Source of the DNA: Staphylotrichum longicolle
Taxonomy: Eukaryota; Ascomycota; Sordariomycetes; Sordariales; Chaetomiaceae
NCBI GenBank assembly: GCA_019096155.1
Contig: JAHCVI010000005.1
Location: 444,468-508,467, forward strand
Direction: 5' to 3'
Length of the DNA stretch: 64,000 nucleotides
The stretch's first letter is position 1. Every line of letters begins with the position of its first letter. Both the position numbers and the translations under genes were made by a program. Below the pieces are notes generated by a model. That model saw only the letters and a list, made by a program, of their open reading frames with translations. It had not been told where the DNA came from and did not search any database. Shown here piece after piece: positions 23,332 to 34,270 of the stretch.

Positions 23332-24618
23332 CTAAAACTCCGTGTCTCGCCTGGGGAGCGATGCTTGCGACGGCCTTGAGACTTGCTTTACCAGGCCGTC
23401 ATCGGAACCGCCAGCATGCTTCTTCTCATATGAAGAAGGCACAGAAAGCCCCGAAGTGGGCTCAGGGATCTGAGAGAACTGGATAAACGATTGCGACTTG
23501 GGTTTGGCATCTCGTCGGACGAAGGCTCGAAGGACGGGGAGCGCAACAGCAATGATCGTAACGGCAGGCTCGGCTGTGCCAAAGATCTTCACGTCCACTG
23601 TCGTGGCTTTTGTATTGTCCCGTCAGATTCAATCTCGGAGTGAGAGAGGGGATGGATGAAGGCTTACAACTGCTGTCTGAGATGTCATCGAGAGAGATGA
23701 TTTTCAGGAACGATATAATCCCGGAACTAGAGCACGAGAGTTGGTAAGATTGATGGTAGAGACAAAATGGGGAGGGTGGGGGTGTGAGGCATACAACACG
23801 CCCATACTCATGGCGATGAGCGCACCGATCTTCTCCTTTTTGTTGATTGCAACATTCCAAACAATCTTCCATGGAAGGAGGGAAAGCAGAATGTCGAGTG
23901 CACCAGAGTACGCTATTATCAGTGTTAGCAGAGGCGCCCAAGTATCTGAGTGTTTGCGGTGGTTACATACCGCTCCCAAAAGTCATAATATTTTGAACAA
24001 CATGGGCTGGCCAGCACGAGCCCGGCAAGTCATATATCCAGAGCTTCGAAACCGGCCAGCACTGGATCCACATGACTGCTGCCGCAAAGCCGAGCACAAG
24101 GTTGACCGAGATGATGATGAACCAGATGAGCCACCTCATCCACCTGCTGCTCGACAGGCGCAAGAGGGTGATGGCGAAGGACGTCTTGCTCCACGTCGTT
24201 CCCAGAAGGGTAGAGAAGCCCGCGGCGATGGAGATCCAGGCAACGGTCGGCATGTTCGCATAGTCCATGTCCTCGAAGTGCAAGCCGATGCCGTACTTGG
24301 TGCCCGCGGTGAGCAGTGCTGAGGAAACGAGGATGGTAAACTAGTGCACGTCGGCCGGGATTAGCAGGACTCCGCTCGTGATGTGACGCAGGCATTACTT
24401 ACCCAGCTAGCAATCAGGAAGTGGTCGTCCCACCATAGTGAGCGACCCCGGGAGAGTTTGCAATAGACACGCAAGGCAAGGAAGGCCGCCGAGACGAAGG
24501 TGAATGCCCATATCGCCCATAGGAGGCGAGAGGCATAATTCAGCACCACCGGTGGTAGACCCGTCGCAACCAAATCGCGGCGGGGCTCCAGCAGGTGCAA
24601 GAGGTGTTGGATGCGCAT
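23332..24618 (-). CDS. Seven-TM fungal rhodopsin-family protein (PTH11-like GPCR relative)
   Basis: Integral membrane protein of the Fung_rhodopsin family, which includes Pth11-like receptors without CFEM. Five exons with consistent phases: 24618-24403, 24340-23971, 23912-23795, 23726-23668 and 23597-23332 (342 aa). Family marks are RVYCKLSRGRSLWWDDHFLIASW after TM1, YGIGLHFED, TWSKTSFAITLLRL in TM3, the aromatic WIQCWPVSKLW loop, SGALDILLSLLPWKIVW, KKEKIGALIAMSMGV, and FGTAEPAVTIIAVALPVLRA for the last helix. A short Ser/Pro-rich cytoplasmic tail (about 60 residues) follows. The ligand is unknown. All splice sites are GT-AG and no frame damage is present. Confidence 0.85.
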
Positions 24619-26636
24619 GAGGATGGTCCACAGCAATTATTACCAGGTACCTAATAAAGGGAGTTGGAAGTCCGTAGGGAAACAGGACGATCTGCAGTGA
24701 CCAGAGCCGGGTTCCTCACTTGACATTCAAGGTGGGCCTGATGGCAGCATTTGGTGTCATGGGAAAGGGCTGGCATGTGGTATTTCAAACCTAACGCTGG
24801 TGCAGGCCACTCCGTCGGGTGGTGACGGGGATGGGGAGAGGCCGACCAAGGCGCTGGGTCTGGGACTCTGGGGGATGGCGGGACCGAACAGCTGCACTGT
24901 CAACAACGCTAATGTGAGCCCGATCGAAAATCCGGGGTCTGAGCGTTGGCGAGGGATCAGAGCTTGGTTTTCACAGAGCAGAGAAGTCCCCCCTGGCTGC
25001 AGATCCGAAATGATCGGTGATTGGATCTGAGGTGGGATCCGTCGATTTGCTGCGGCCCGCCAGACCCCTGGCACCTCAGCCCCCTCGCAAGCGAAACCCG
25101 GAGTTGGTCAAGCTTGTCAAGCAGCTCATCTGGTCTAACTCCACTCCACCAACCATGGCCAGCGTTGAACGTTGGCGTGGCGCACCCCGCAGCGAAACCG
25201 AGAGCGGTGGCCCCACGAACCACTCGGTCTAGGGGACGATCGATTCCCAGCTGAAGGCAAGGTCCTCCCGCCCCAGACGTTCCGCTCGGACCTGTGGCTT
25301 ATATCAAACCTTGGTTTCCATCCCTCAAACGCCCGGCAGGACTCGCTTTCGCGGACAGTTTTCTCACGACAAGACCAATTGCCCCTCTCCCATGGACAAC
25401 TCATTCAGCTCGAGCGACGCCCTCAGATCCTTCCACAACGCCTCAACTCGGTTGTTTCCCTCCCGAAACTCTACAGCACACCCATCAGTAGCAACCACCG
25501 GTTCTTATTGGCCGCTGCCTTTCCTGTTCCAGCGTCGCATAACTGTCTTCTCGGTCATTGCGACTCAATAGCCGGCTCTGGCCACAACCTCCTTCCGTGC
25601 GTTGCTGCAAGGCAAGCACTTGGCTTATCAGCAGCTGAGGCATTGTCAGAATTCCTGTTTCTATCGAGTATCTCGAGGTTCAATTCTTGCGCAAGCACGG
25701 CCGTCGTCGTAAAGTGGTGTAGCAAACTGAGCTCGAGAAAGGTTTCGGCAAGCCTCAGCTACGCACGAACGAGACTGACGAGGCCCTCGTCGCGTTGCAG
25801 GCAGGCCTCAGCCCTGCGGGCAAAATCCCCAGCTGCACTCGCATGAGCTGCACCGCATTTGACGATGGCCGTTCGTCAAGAGTCCCGACAACCCGGCCGA
25901 CGGTCTGGACCCGCACAGACGTGACGTGATGCCCCATCTGGTCGAGAACTTCCTCACAGGGCCAAGTCTTTGCTCCAATTTCCTTTTCGGTATGCTTGTT
26001 GAGTTTTCCCATAGTCTGGCGTAATATTCGCGCGTGGCCCGTTCCACGGAGAACGCAGAACAGGGTGGTATCCCGTTGAGAGAGCCCTTTTGGCCTTCCC
26101 GGGTCCTCGGTGTTGATGCGCACCCGGTTGTTCGGTAGACCCCCGGCATGAGCGCGGGCCGCAGGGTGAGTGGGATCTCGGGTGAAGATCGCAAGAGTGT
26201 TGTAGCCGTGCACGCGGCAGTCAACCCCCGTCTTCGCTCCCGCCTGCGCTAAAGTGAATGGGAGTTGCTCGGGGCCGTTCGAGAAAGAGTTGTCGAACAG
26301 TTGGGATCACAACGAGACAAGGGTAAGGGGCCTGTGCCCTGAGGAGGCCCGCGCGGGCGCAACAATTGGTGGCAACCAACAAGGGTGTGTGGCCGCCAAA
26401 TTGGTGGTGTGGTTCCACTCATCAGGGGGGAGACTTGGATCCGGACGCTAACAAGTTAGCGCAGACGCGGGTCCTAGGCTCCTCACCCCCGCTGTCATGT
26501 CCCTGGGACTGGGACGCTGGCGGCAGAAAGTTATTAGAGAGGTGAGCTAGACGACTCTTCGCAGGATGCAGGTCACCTCCAGCGGTCCTCCGCAGCCCAC
26601 CCGACCTCAATTCCAGCCAAGCTCACGCCGCGGGAG
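24619..26636. other. Gene-poor stretch of 2 kb
   Basis: No supported gene. A minus-strand frame at 25755-26213 (152 codons, no ATG at its head) has protein-like composition and could be an exon of an unknown or decayed gene. A plus-strand frame from the ATG at 25394 (59 codons) is also possible but has no recognisable match. The GH10 promoter is at the right end. Confidence 0.35.
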
Positions 26637-27961
26637 ATGGCGAGACTCAATCGTGCTTTACGGATAGCCTCTGGCTTGCTGGCTGGTGCTGCCGCGGTCG
26701 TAACAGCACAGAATGCGACCCAGGCCGTCCCACAAAACGCGACCCAAGCGGACGGCCTGCACTCGCTCATGGTCAAGGCCGGCAAACTATACTTCGGAAC
26801 CGCCGCCGACGTCAACAGCTTCAACGATACCCAGTACATGGCCATCATGTCCAACAAAAGCGACTTTGGCATGATTACTGCTGACAACTCGTTCACATGG
26901 GTCGGAATCGAACCGACTCAGGGTCAATTCTCTTATACCAACGCCGATCAGGTTGCTGAAACGGCCACCAGTAACGGCCAGATGATGCGCTGCCACGCCC
27001 TGGCCTGGCACAAAGCACTGCCGTCGTGGGGTAGGTCGTCTTTCTTTTCATCCATCATGACTCTGCTTCATCCTGGATTCGCTGACCCCAGCTGCCGCCT
27101 TGAATTCGCTAACTCGCCGCCCTGGCTCTCTTAGTTTCGGACGGCACCTGGACTAACGAGACACTGACTGCGGTGATGCAAGCCCACATCAGCAACGTTG
27201 TTACCCACTTCAAAGGTCTCTGTTACGCCTGGGATGTGGTCAACGAAGCCGTCGATGACTACCACGCCCCGGGCTACCGCGAGTCCGTCTTTTACAAGAC
27301 CATCGGCAGGGCCTATATTGCGCTCGCCTTCAGCGCCGCGGCGGCGGCCGACGAGAACGCCAAACTTTATTATAACGACTACAACCTGGAGAACTCCCCC
27401 GAGAAGGCCGACGCCGTCGTCAAGATCGTCACGGACGTCCAGGCTCTCGGCATCAAGATCGACGGCGTCGGCCTCGAGGGCCACCAGGTCGTCGGCGCCA
27501 CCCCGAACCGCACCAGCCTCGCCGACACGCTCCGCAAGTTCGCCGCGCTGGGCCTCGAGGTCGCCTGGACCGAGATCGAGATCCGCCACACCCAGCTGCC
27601 CGCGAACGAATCCGCCCTCGCGCAGCAGGCGCGGGACTACGCCGCCATGGTGGGCGCGTGCCTGGACGTCAGGGAGTGCGTGGGCGTCACCGTCTGGCAG
27701 TTCACCGACAGGTACAACTGGGTGCCCCAGAGCTTCCAGACCGAGGGCGACGCCTGCCTGTGGAGCAAGGACTACCAGCGCAGGCCGGCCTACGACGCCA
27801 TCGTGGAACTGCTCCGCGCGACGATCCGCAACGGCACGTCTCCTGCAAAAACGCCGCCTGCTAGGCCGACTCCTGCTGCGAAGTCGGCCGCTGGGAGATT
27901 ATCTGTGAGCACGTTGGGGGGTTTTCTGGGGGTTGTGTTGTCTGTGTGGTTGCTCCGCTGA
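26637..27961 (+). CDS. GH10 endo-beta-1,4-xylanase with GPI-like tail
   Basis: Secreted xylanase cleaving beta-1,4-xylan by the retaining mechanism. Exons 26637-27030 and 27135-27961 (406 aa) join at PSW-VSDGTW. Signal peptide at residues 1-24 (ASGLLAGAAAVVTA). The GH10 barrel spans about 38-345: GKLYFGTA, ITADNSFTW, HALAWHKALPSW, the acid/base Glu in WDVVNEA, YNDYNLE, GLEGHQV, the nucleophile Glu in TEIEIRH, and VTVWQFTDRYNWVP. There is no carbohydrate-binding module. The C-terminus is a Pro/Ala/Thr linker followed by a hydrophobic end (GGFLGVVLSVWLLR), which looks like a GPI-anchor signal, so the enzyme may stay on the cell surface. Confidence 0.92.
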
Positions 27962-29071
27962 GGGGGTACCTCTTTTTGGATGTATTTAGAATACCTCAGG
28001 TAGGTAGCTACCTATGGAAGTTATGTCAGTTCCACCCTTGACAAAGGCTCAAGTTTGTAGGGAATGCGGCCACGAACTGGTGATATTCTGCGCTGTTGCT
28101 TTCTGATCTGTCTTGAAAGAAGGCGGAAGGAAAATACTTCGGACCAGGGAGAGCAAGTCAACCAGTGACTGCTGAGCCGGCACCGTCGAGGTCCGCGTGG
28201 GCCAATCCATTTTGTCTTGTGCGTCTGGCCTTGTCGACACCGGTGCCAGCAACCATGCAGTCTCACCTGGATAGCGGCAGCTTCAAAAAGTCTTCCTAGT
28301 GGTGGAGATATTCTGTAAACTTTTTGCACCTGGGAAAAGCCACAAAGCTAAGTGCCCAGCCGTACTATGTATATGACCTGTAGTGGTTAACGTCACGGCA
28401 GTTGGGACGGGAACGTATTAGGCACGTCCGATTTGGGAGTGAGAGGCAACATCCGCACCCAGTCGGGAAAGAAACATACTGCCAAGAACGGGAGTTTTGG
28501 GGGACAGGGGCAGATATAGTGAGGAACCGATATTCGCACCAACCAGGGAACCTCTTGAAACGTCAAACCCAGAGGAACTTGTGCGGCTGATGGCAGAGTG
28601 AATGAAACAATACACGCTATGACTTCCCTCTGTCGGCTCCGCAAGGGCCGGCCGTCCCAATTTGGGTTGTTGGGCATCCCATGACCCTCAACAGTGTGGT
28701 GCCCAGACGATGGCTATTTAGGTCCTCAATGGTTGGCGTCTGGTTCGCTAGCTCGTCATATTATTCCCAGGACTTGCTTAGCATATGACGCACCCCGCAA
28801 TCGGTATTTGGAAAGCCGTTCCGTGGCAGCACTTGGCGTAATCTTGAACTGGAGTTGGCGTTGGGCGAACTACAAACCGCCGAGACATGGCCGTCTTGAA
28901 CAGAAGCAGAAGAGACCAGAGGTTCAACTGGGGATAGAAACGACCTAAGCAAGGCTCGTCCTTCCTACCTACTTAAGCCACGAGTGTCTGCGAAAACCAG
29001 ACGATCCTGATCCATCAACCGCTTCCCTTCCTCACAGTCGACCAGCCTCGTTTTTGGGACAAAAGACCACC
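27962..29071. other. Intergenic region between two polysaccharide-degradation genes
   Basis: No supported gene. It contains a perfect 14-bp palindrome at 28001-28014 just past the xylanase stop and the AA9 promoter on the right. Short frames on both strands lack any recognisable domain. Confidence 0.4.
28001..28014. repeat. Palindromic TAGGTAGCTACCTA motif
   Basis: Perfect 14-bp palindrome 40 bp after the GH10 stop codon. Related AGGTAGGTA-type sequences recur at 30116, 32099, 35568, 36653, 39624 and 60197. Function unknown. Confidence 0.5.
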
Positions 29072-29770
29072 ATGAAGTTTCTTTACGGCCTCGCGGCCAT
29101 GGCTGCTACCGTGGATGCCCACTACATCTTCAACATTCTCTACGTCAACGGCGTCAAGCAGGGCGGCGAGTACGCGTACACAAGGCGCAATAGCAACTCG
29201 TACAACCCGGCCTTCACCAACGACATTGTCAACTCGAACGACCTCCGTTGCAACGTCGGCGCCAAGCCCGGCAACACCCCGACCTTTACGGTCAAAGCCG
29301 GCGACAAGATCGGCTTCAAGCTGTTCAACAACGAGTTCATTGAGCACCCCGGCCCCGGCTTCGTTTACATGTCCAAAGCGCCCGCCGATGTCAAGTCGTA
29401 CGACGGCAGCGGCGACTGGTTCAAGGCGTACGAGACGGGTCTCTGCCGCGGCGGCGGCAACGTCGACGGCAACTGGTGCTCGTGGCAGAAAGATCGTCTC
29501 GAGTACACCATCCCGGCAAAGACCCCGCCCGGCGAGTACCTCGTTCGCGTCGAGCACATCGGCCTCCACGAGGGACACGTCAACCGCGCCCAGTTCTACA
29601 TCGAATGCTTCCAGCTCAAGATTGAGGGTCCCGGCGGCGGAAACCCGAGCCCCCTGGTCAAGATCCCCGGCATCTACAAGGCCAACGACCCCGGCATCGC
29701 CTACAACAAGTGGACCAACAGCCCTGCTGCCTTTGTCATGCCGGGGCCGAAGGTCTGGGACGGCAACTGA
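29072..29770 (+). CDS. AA9 lytic polysaccharide monooxygenase (former GH61)
   Basis: Copper enzyme that oxidatively cleaves cellulose or hemicellulose. Intronless, 232 aa. Signal peptide at residues 1-16, with cleavage leaving His17 as the N-terminal histidine brace residue. The second copper His is His92 (EHPGPGFVYMS), and the axial Tyr176 lies in the family QFYIECFQL with Gln174. Cysteines at 60 and 179, and 125 and 136, fit AA9 disulfides. There is no CBM1. The short form with PGIYKANDPGIAYN is typical of AA9. The start at 29072 is chosen because the upstream in-frame codon at 29054 is not ATG and would bury the signal peptide. Neighbouring GH10 xylanase suggests co-function on plant walls. 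Confidence 0.93.
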   Translation: MKFLYGLAAMAATVDAHYIFNILYVNGVKQGGEYAYTRRNSNSYNPAFTNDIVNSNDLRCNVGAKPGNTPTFTVKAGDKIGFKLFNNEFIEHPGPGFVYMSKAPADVKSYDGSGDWFKAYETGLCRGGGNVDGNWCSWQKDRLEYTIPAKTPPGEYLVRVEHIGLHEGHVNRAQFYIECFQLKIEGPGGGNPSPLVKIPGIYKANDPGIAYNKWTNSPAAFVMPGPKVWDGN

Positions 29771-30244
29771 AGAAGGATTGTGGTTCAACGGGAGGCGGGA
29801 AGTGGTCATTGTCATGGCTTGGAGCATGTGGTTTGGTGCGTTTGTTTCTAGCCATCGTGATCAGGTTGCGAGACAGGGGTCATGTTTTCTTCATAAACAA
29901 GAGATACGTACTGAACTGGTGCTCTTCACAATATACCATCAGAGTTCCTTCTGTCCGTTTGGGTGGGCTTCTGACTACGGCACTTATGGTGACAATTTGG
30001 CCCACATTTGAATCCCCGGGATGAGCGGGTCAACAACAAGCATGCGAGTGCAGCAAGGCAACAGAGTAGGGTGGGGAGATGCTGACTCGAGGACGACGTT
30101 GAGACCCTCTGTGGTGTAGGTAGATAGCTGAGGTATCGGAGATTCCCACAAGGCGCCCGGTAAAACGGCAACAAAAACAAAGAGGCAAGGGACAGTTGAT
30201 CACTATGTACTCTTCTGCCTGGTGATACATCTCGGTGTCCCCCA
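29771..30244. other. Intergenic region
   Basis: 3' regions of the converging AA9 and LysM genes. No gene seen. Confidence 0.4.
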
Positions 30245-30964
30245 TCACATAACGCCAATGCAGGCATATGTGCCCGCCTGTAGGTTCTTACACTCGTGCC
30301 CCCCAACACCCGCGTTCCAGAGCACAAAATACTCAGTCGAGATGGGGCCATTGAAGAAGGCGACAATGTCGCACGTGTCGCCCGGGTTGACCTTGACAAA
30401 CTTGTTGCAGTTCCCCACCATACCTGGCTGCGTCGGGGTGGGCGTGGCAATGCCGTTGCCGGCCTTGGTGGGCGTCGGGATGCCTCCAATGACGCCGACG
30501 CAGGCGTACGTGTTTGCCTGCAGGCCCCGGCAGTCCGGTCCCACGCCCGCGTTCCAGAGGATGAAGTACTCGGTCGAGATGGGGCCGTTGAAGAAGGCGA
30601 CAATATCGCACGTATCACCCGGGTTGACCTTGACAAACTTGTTGCAGTTGCTCACCATGCCGGGCTGCGTGGGGCTGGGTGTGGCAATGCCATTGCCGGC
30701 CTTGGTTGGCGTCGGTGTGTCTTGAATGACGCCGATACAGGCGTACGTGTTGACCCGCAGGTTCGCGCAGTCCTCGCTCACGCCATTCCACAACTTGACC
30801 CACTGGCCGCCGCCAACGCCGTTCCAGAACGAGATGCCATCACACGTGTCGCCCGGGTTGACCTTGACGAACTTGTTGCAGTTGCTCACCATGCCTGGAT
30901 GCGCTGGCACGGGTGTCGTGATGCCGTTTTCGGACTTGGTGGGCGTCGCGCCTCCAATGATGCC
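30245..30964 (-). repeat. Three 240-bp tandem LysM-coding repeats
   Basis: Unit boundaries are near 30484 and 30724. The unit nearest the stop (30245-30484) and the next (30485-30724) differ at only scattered positions over long stretches; the third (30725-30964) is more diverged in its first half. Each unit encodes one LysM plus a Pro/Thr linker. Confidence 0.7.
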
Positions 30965-31682
30965 GACGCAGGCATACTACACAGGAGAAGAGGGTCAGCG
31001 TTGGCCAACTCTGGAGACCTCCCTGGGGCCTGGCCTCCGTAGGGTCAAGCTGGTTGAGGCAAGGGTGGGGGCGACGTACCGTCGAGGCCCAGAGACCGGT
31101 GCAATCGCTTTTGGCAGCGGGGTTCCACTGGGTGAACTGAGCCGACGAGATGGAGTACAGAGACGCAATCGACGCGCACGACTCGCCCACCTCGACGAGG
31201 TGGAACTTGTTGCAGTTCCCCACGATGCCATCTTGAGTCGGCAGGGGCGTTGACACACCGTTGCCGGGAACAGTCGTGGTTGAGGACTTTGTGGTCGTGG
31301 TTGAGGATTTTGTGGCGGTCGAGAACTCGGCTGTGGTTGAGGGTTTGGCCGTTGTTGAGGACTGGACGGCGGTCGAGGGCTTGGTCGAGGTTGTCGACGA
31401 CAGCGTGGTGGGTAGACGCTGGGTGGTTGCGGGAGGGTCATCGCTACCGCTACCGATCACGCAGTACTCCTTGCTGGTGTCTAGGCCAGGGCAAGTGACT
31501 CCAGGGTTCCATTTGATGAAGTCACTGACCGAGGCGCCCCAGCTGGCCGCAAAGCCCTCACAAGTAGCGGTACTGTCCCGAGGCTTATCACGAAAAGCGC
31601 AGGTAAATTCCCGAACCCACAGGCCCCGGGCATGAGCCGTTGCAAGCGCGAGCCCAGCGACAAGAATGCATTGTGGTTTCAT
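30245..31682 (-). CDS. Secreted protein with five LysM domains
   Basis: Binds chitin or related N-acetylglucosamine polymers outside the cell. Exons 31682-31080 and 30976-30245 (444 aa). Signal peptide at residues 1-18. LysM1 (about 25-75, ending FIKWNPGVTC) is followed by a Ser/Thr-rich linker (about 78-145, many TTKSSTT repeats, likely O-glycosylated). LysM2 (about 150-205) has FTQWNPAAKSDC. LysM3-5 share NCNKFVKVNPGDTCD, LWN, and a YACIGV end. LysM3-5 are encoded by 240-bp tandem repeats, and LysM4 and LysM5 are nearly identical. The TATA box is 111 bp upstream of the ATG. Such proteins can mask chitin from hosts or act in wall turnover; which applies is unknown. Confidence 0.88.
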
Positions 31683-33138
31683 GCTTGCAGTCTGAGAGGC
31701 GCAGCTGGAGATTCCAGAAATGAGGAAGGGAGAGATAAGGGTGGTGTTCTGATGCCCCAAAGCAAGAGCCAGGCTCGCAGACAGGAAGTCATCTTATACG
31801 CGGCCTCCCAGCTCACCTCCCAGCCCAGCCGATTTTCAACGACTTTACCGGATACCGAGGTGGGCATGCGTCCAACAACATGGGAAGCATTCTCCCTGCT
31901 GACCTGAGCCGACTCTCCAACCTGGGTGTTGGTGCAATTGGGTCATGGGTCGTTAACAAGGTTGGGCTCGGGCAGGAACCAACGATGTTCGTGGTGGGCG
32001 CAAAATCCGTATTCCGCATAGACCGGGGCCCCTCGGCTCTCTGTGGTGCTGGGCTGAACTTTACAAACCTTTTGGCAGCGGTGAGCATGTACATGTACAG
32101 GTAGGTAGGTACCTTCACACTTTTGCCGTTCGTCGCGGTGGCGGCTCCATGTCGCCCTGGGTTCCATTCTAAGCCCGGCATGAGCCACGGCACCGGAAAG
32201 TCCGCGAAAACTGACCAACGAGCCGTCTTTGGCGAGGCCATCGATGCCGATGGCAGAGCACTCAGCAATGCCGGAATCAGGGGCCGCGCCGGGCTAGTAG
32301 GTTCTGCGCGATGGAGGGTGTGTGTAGTGCATGTCTGGGATGGGGCTGCGATCCGGTTGCAACACGTCCGATGAAGGTAGCATTGCAGTTTCGAACTGCA
32401 CTCCAATATCCAGAGGCTCAACGGCGCCGGAGAATGGGAACTGTGGTTTCTGGTAGTCGTGAAAGAGGCGCCCCGCTGAGGGGGATGTTGGAGAGAAACA
32501 CTTTGCATGAGGTGGTTTGGCTGTCTTGGCGGGCACCGCAAATCCACCACTGAAGAGAGGAGGGACTGCGTTCCCAAATCACGACGTGACATTTAATGCA
32601 AGGCAGAGTCCAGCCGCGTGATGCCAAGTCGGATACGATTTAAAGCGCGACCAACTCGGACCAGGCGGCCCAGATTTGTCGAGAAGGCACAGATGGGGTT
32701 TGGCTCGGTGATTGAGTTTTCAAGTTGTCGTTGTTGGTTGTTTATTCTAAGTCTAACGTTACCTTACCCAGTAATCTCGGGTGCTAGAGAGGTCATGCCC
32801 CGTCCTGCTGGCCATGTCCATGGTCCCTCGGTTAGGTATGTCACATCGGTCCAGTCTCCAGGGCCGTGCCAAGATCGGATAGAGTGACAGAACCAACGCC
32901 CTGGGCGCCTTTTCTTCCATTTTACCGGAAAGCTGAACCCCCAGCTTCATGCGAAACACTCTGCTCCCTCTGCTAATTCGCTTCATGCTCTCCCCCTTCC
33001 TGGGACGGTTTTTCTTCTTTCGCAAGATAACGCTTTCCTTTGCTGGTCGCTCCTTCGCCCCAACCAAAGTCTCACAGCATCCTCAACCGGCGAGAGTCAC
33101 TCATTCATCGCTGTTCCGTTGGCCAGCCTCAGGACAGC
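31683..33138. other. Divergent intergenic region
   Basis: About 1.4 kb between the divergently transcribed LysM and DUF7136 genes. It contains both promoters and an AGGTAGGTAGGTACC motif at 32099-32113. No recognisable coding sequence, despite several 80-to-260-codon frames on the minus strand that lack any domain. Confidence 0.4.
31793..31798 (-). promoter_or_regulatory. TATA-box candidate for the LysM gene
   Basis: TATAAG on the minus strand, 111 bp upstream of the ATG at 31682. Confidence 0.4.
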
Positions 33139-34089
33139 ATGCGCGCCTCTTCCCACGCCGCCTGGTCCTTGGCGGCCTCGCTGGCTGGCCTCGGCGCCTT
33201 GGTTGGCGCCAGCGTGATGGAAATTGACTTAGTTTTCCCTCGTCACAACGAAGTCTACGAGCCCACACCCTACATGCCCATCATCTTTGCGATTCAGAAT
33301 CCTTGGCCTACCCAATACACCACCCCGAGGCTTGGAGCCCGAATTAGGAATCTATCCAATTCAGACGAGGGCCACGGCCAAGCCTATAACCAACCCTTAA
33401 ACCTGACCAACTGGTTGAGCAACGAGACTTTCTTTACCTATACCCTCGCCGATAACTTTGCAAACGAGGGAAACTGGACCATAGCTTGGGATCTCTGCTG
33501 GAATACCTGTTCCTCGGGGGAGGATGGTCGTTTCGACGGCACCATGGGCCCTGACTGCTCCGGACAAAACCCCTCTTGGACAACCTTCACTACGGGTAAG
33601 GGCGGGCGGGCAATGGACCTCGTCACCGCCACGGCCAACAATGACTCAACCTGTGTCGCGGAGTCGAAGCGCGGGTATGCTTTCAACATCAGCGACGAAG
33701 TCTTGGAGCTCTCCCCGACCGCTGAATTGCCAATCTGGGCCACGTCTCGCAAGTGTGTGCTGGCGTCGCTGCCCAACCCTCCCTTGCCTCTGGAATACTG
33801 CGGCATCAAGATCAGCCCGGCTCTCGCCGCCAATATATCTGCAGATATCACAGCCCATGTCTGCAAGGGGGCGAACCCACCTTCCAGCTGTCCGCCAAAG
33901 AGCGCTGCGGGACGGCCGACGACGGCAGCCGTGGTGGTACTTTATGGCTGCTGCAACCAGCGTTTGGCTTTCTTCTGGCCTGACACGGCACGAACATCGT
34001 TGTGCTTTCGCTGCATTCTGTGGCTGCATGTCATCAACTGCTCAGCAAAGGGCCGGAGTTCAATGCCATGTTTAACTATATATCATTGA
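33139..34089 (+). CDS. DUF7136 secreted protein
   Basis: Extracellular fungal-specific protein of unknown function. The ATG at 33139 starts a signal peptide (AAWSLAASLAGLGALVGAS) followed by MEIDLVFPRHNEVYEPTPYMPI, the family head. The domain runs to about residue 265 with GNWTIAWDLCWNTC, GGRAMDLVTATANN, LPIWATSRKC and a Cys-rich end (AHVCKGANPPSSCPP). It has several N-glycosylation sites. The last 60 residues of the open frame look unlike a natural C-terminus; another frame would end at 33983 with a short hydrophobic tail, so a one-base shift near 33895 is possible. It is the second family member in the window; the copy at 14206 is dead. Confidence 0.75.
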   Translation: MRASSHAAWSLAASLAGLGALVGASVMEIDLVFPRHNEVYEPTPYMPIIFAIQNPWPTQYTTPRLGARIRNLSNSDEGHGQAYNQPLNLTNWLSNETFFTYTLADNFANEGNWTIAWDLCWNTCSSGEDGRFDGTMGPDCSGQNPSWTTFTTGKGGRAMDLVTATANNDSTCVAESKRGYAFNISDEVLELSPTAELPIWATSRKCVLASLPNPPLPLEYCGIKISPALAANISADITAHVCKGANPPSSCPPKSAAGRPTTAAVVVLYGCCNQRLAFFWPDTARTSLCFRCILWLHVINCSAKGRSSMPCLTIYH

Positions 34090-34270
34090 TGGACATTGTG
34101 AATACGGGTTTCATTCGACCCTTAATGCAGTGCTAATGCTCATACACGGAATCCAGAATCCCAACAAGACTCAGGTGCTGCTGCAGTGCCGCAAAAACCG
34201 CGAAGGGGGGAAATTTTGAAGCCGCTGCACCAGAAATAGGATCAAAAACCAGTACTTATCGTAGAAAAAT

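Noticed and set aside
25755..26213. 152-codon minus-strand frame with protein-like composition
   Set aside because: It starts without an ATG, no domain is recognisable, and no flanking exons could be spliced. It is mentioned only within the intergenic entry.
29115..30011. 298-codon Ser/Thr/Arg-rich frame over the AA9 gene
   Set aside because: Out-of-frame shadow of AA9; composition is typical of a shifted GC-rich reading.
31813..32592. 259-codon minus-strand frame between the LysM and DUF7136 genes
   Set aside because: Low-complexity, no domain, and it lies across two divergent promoters.
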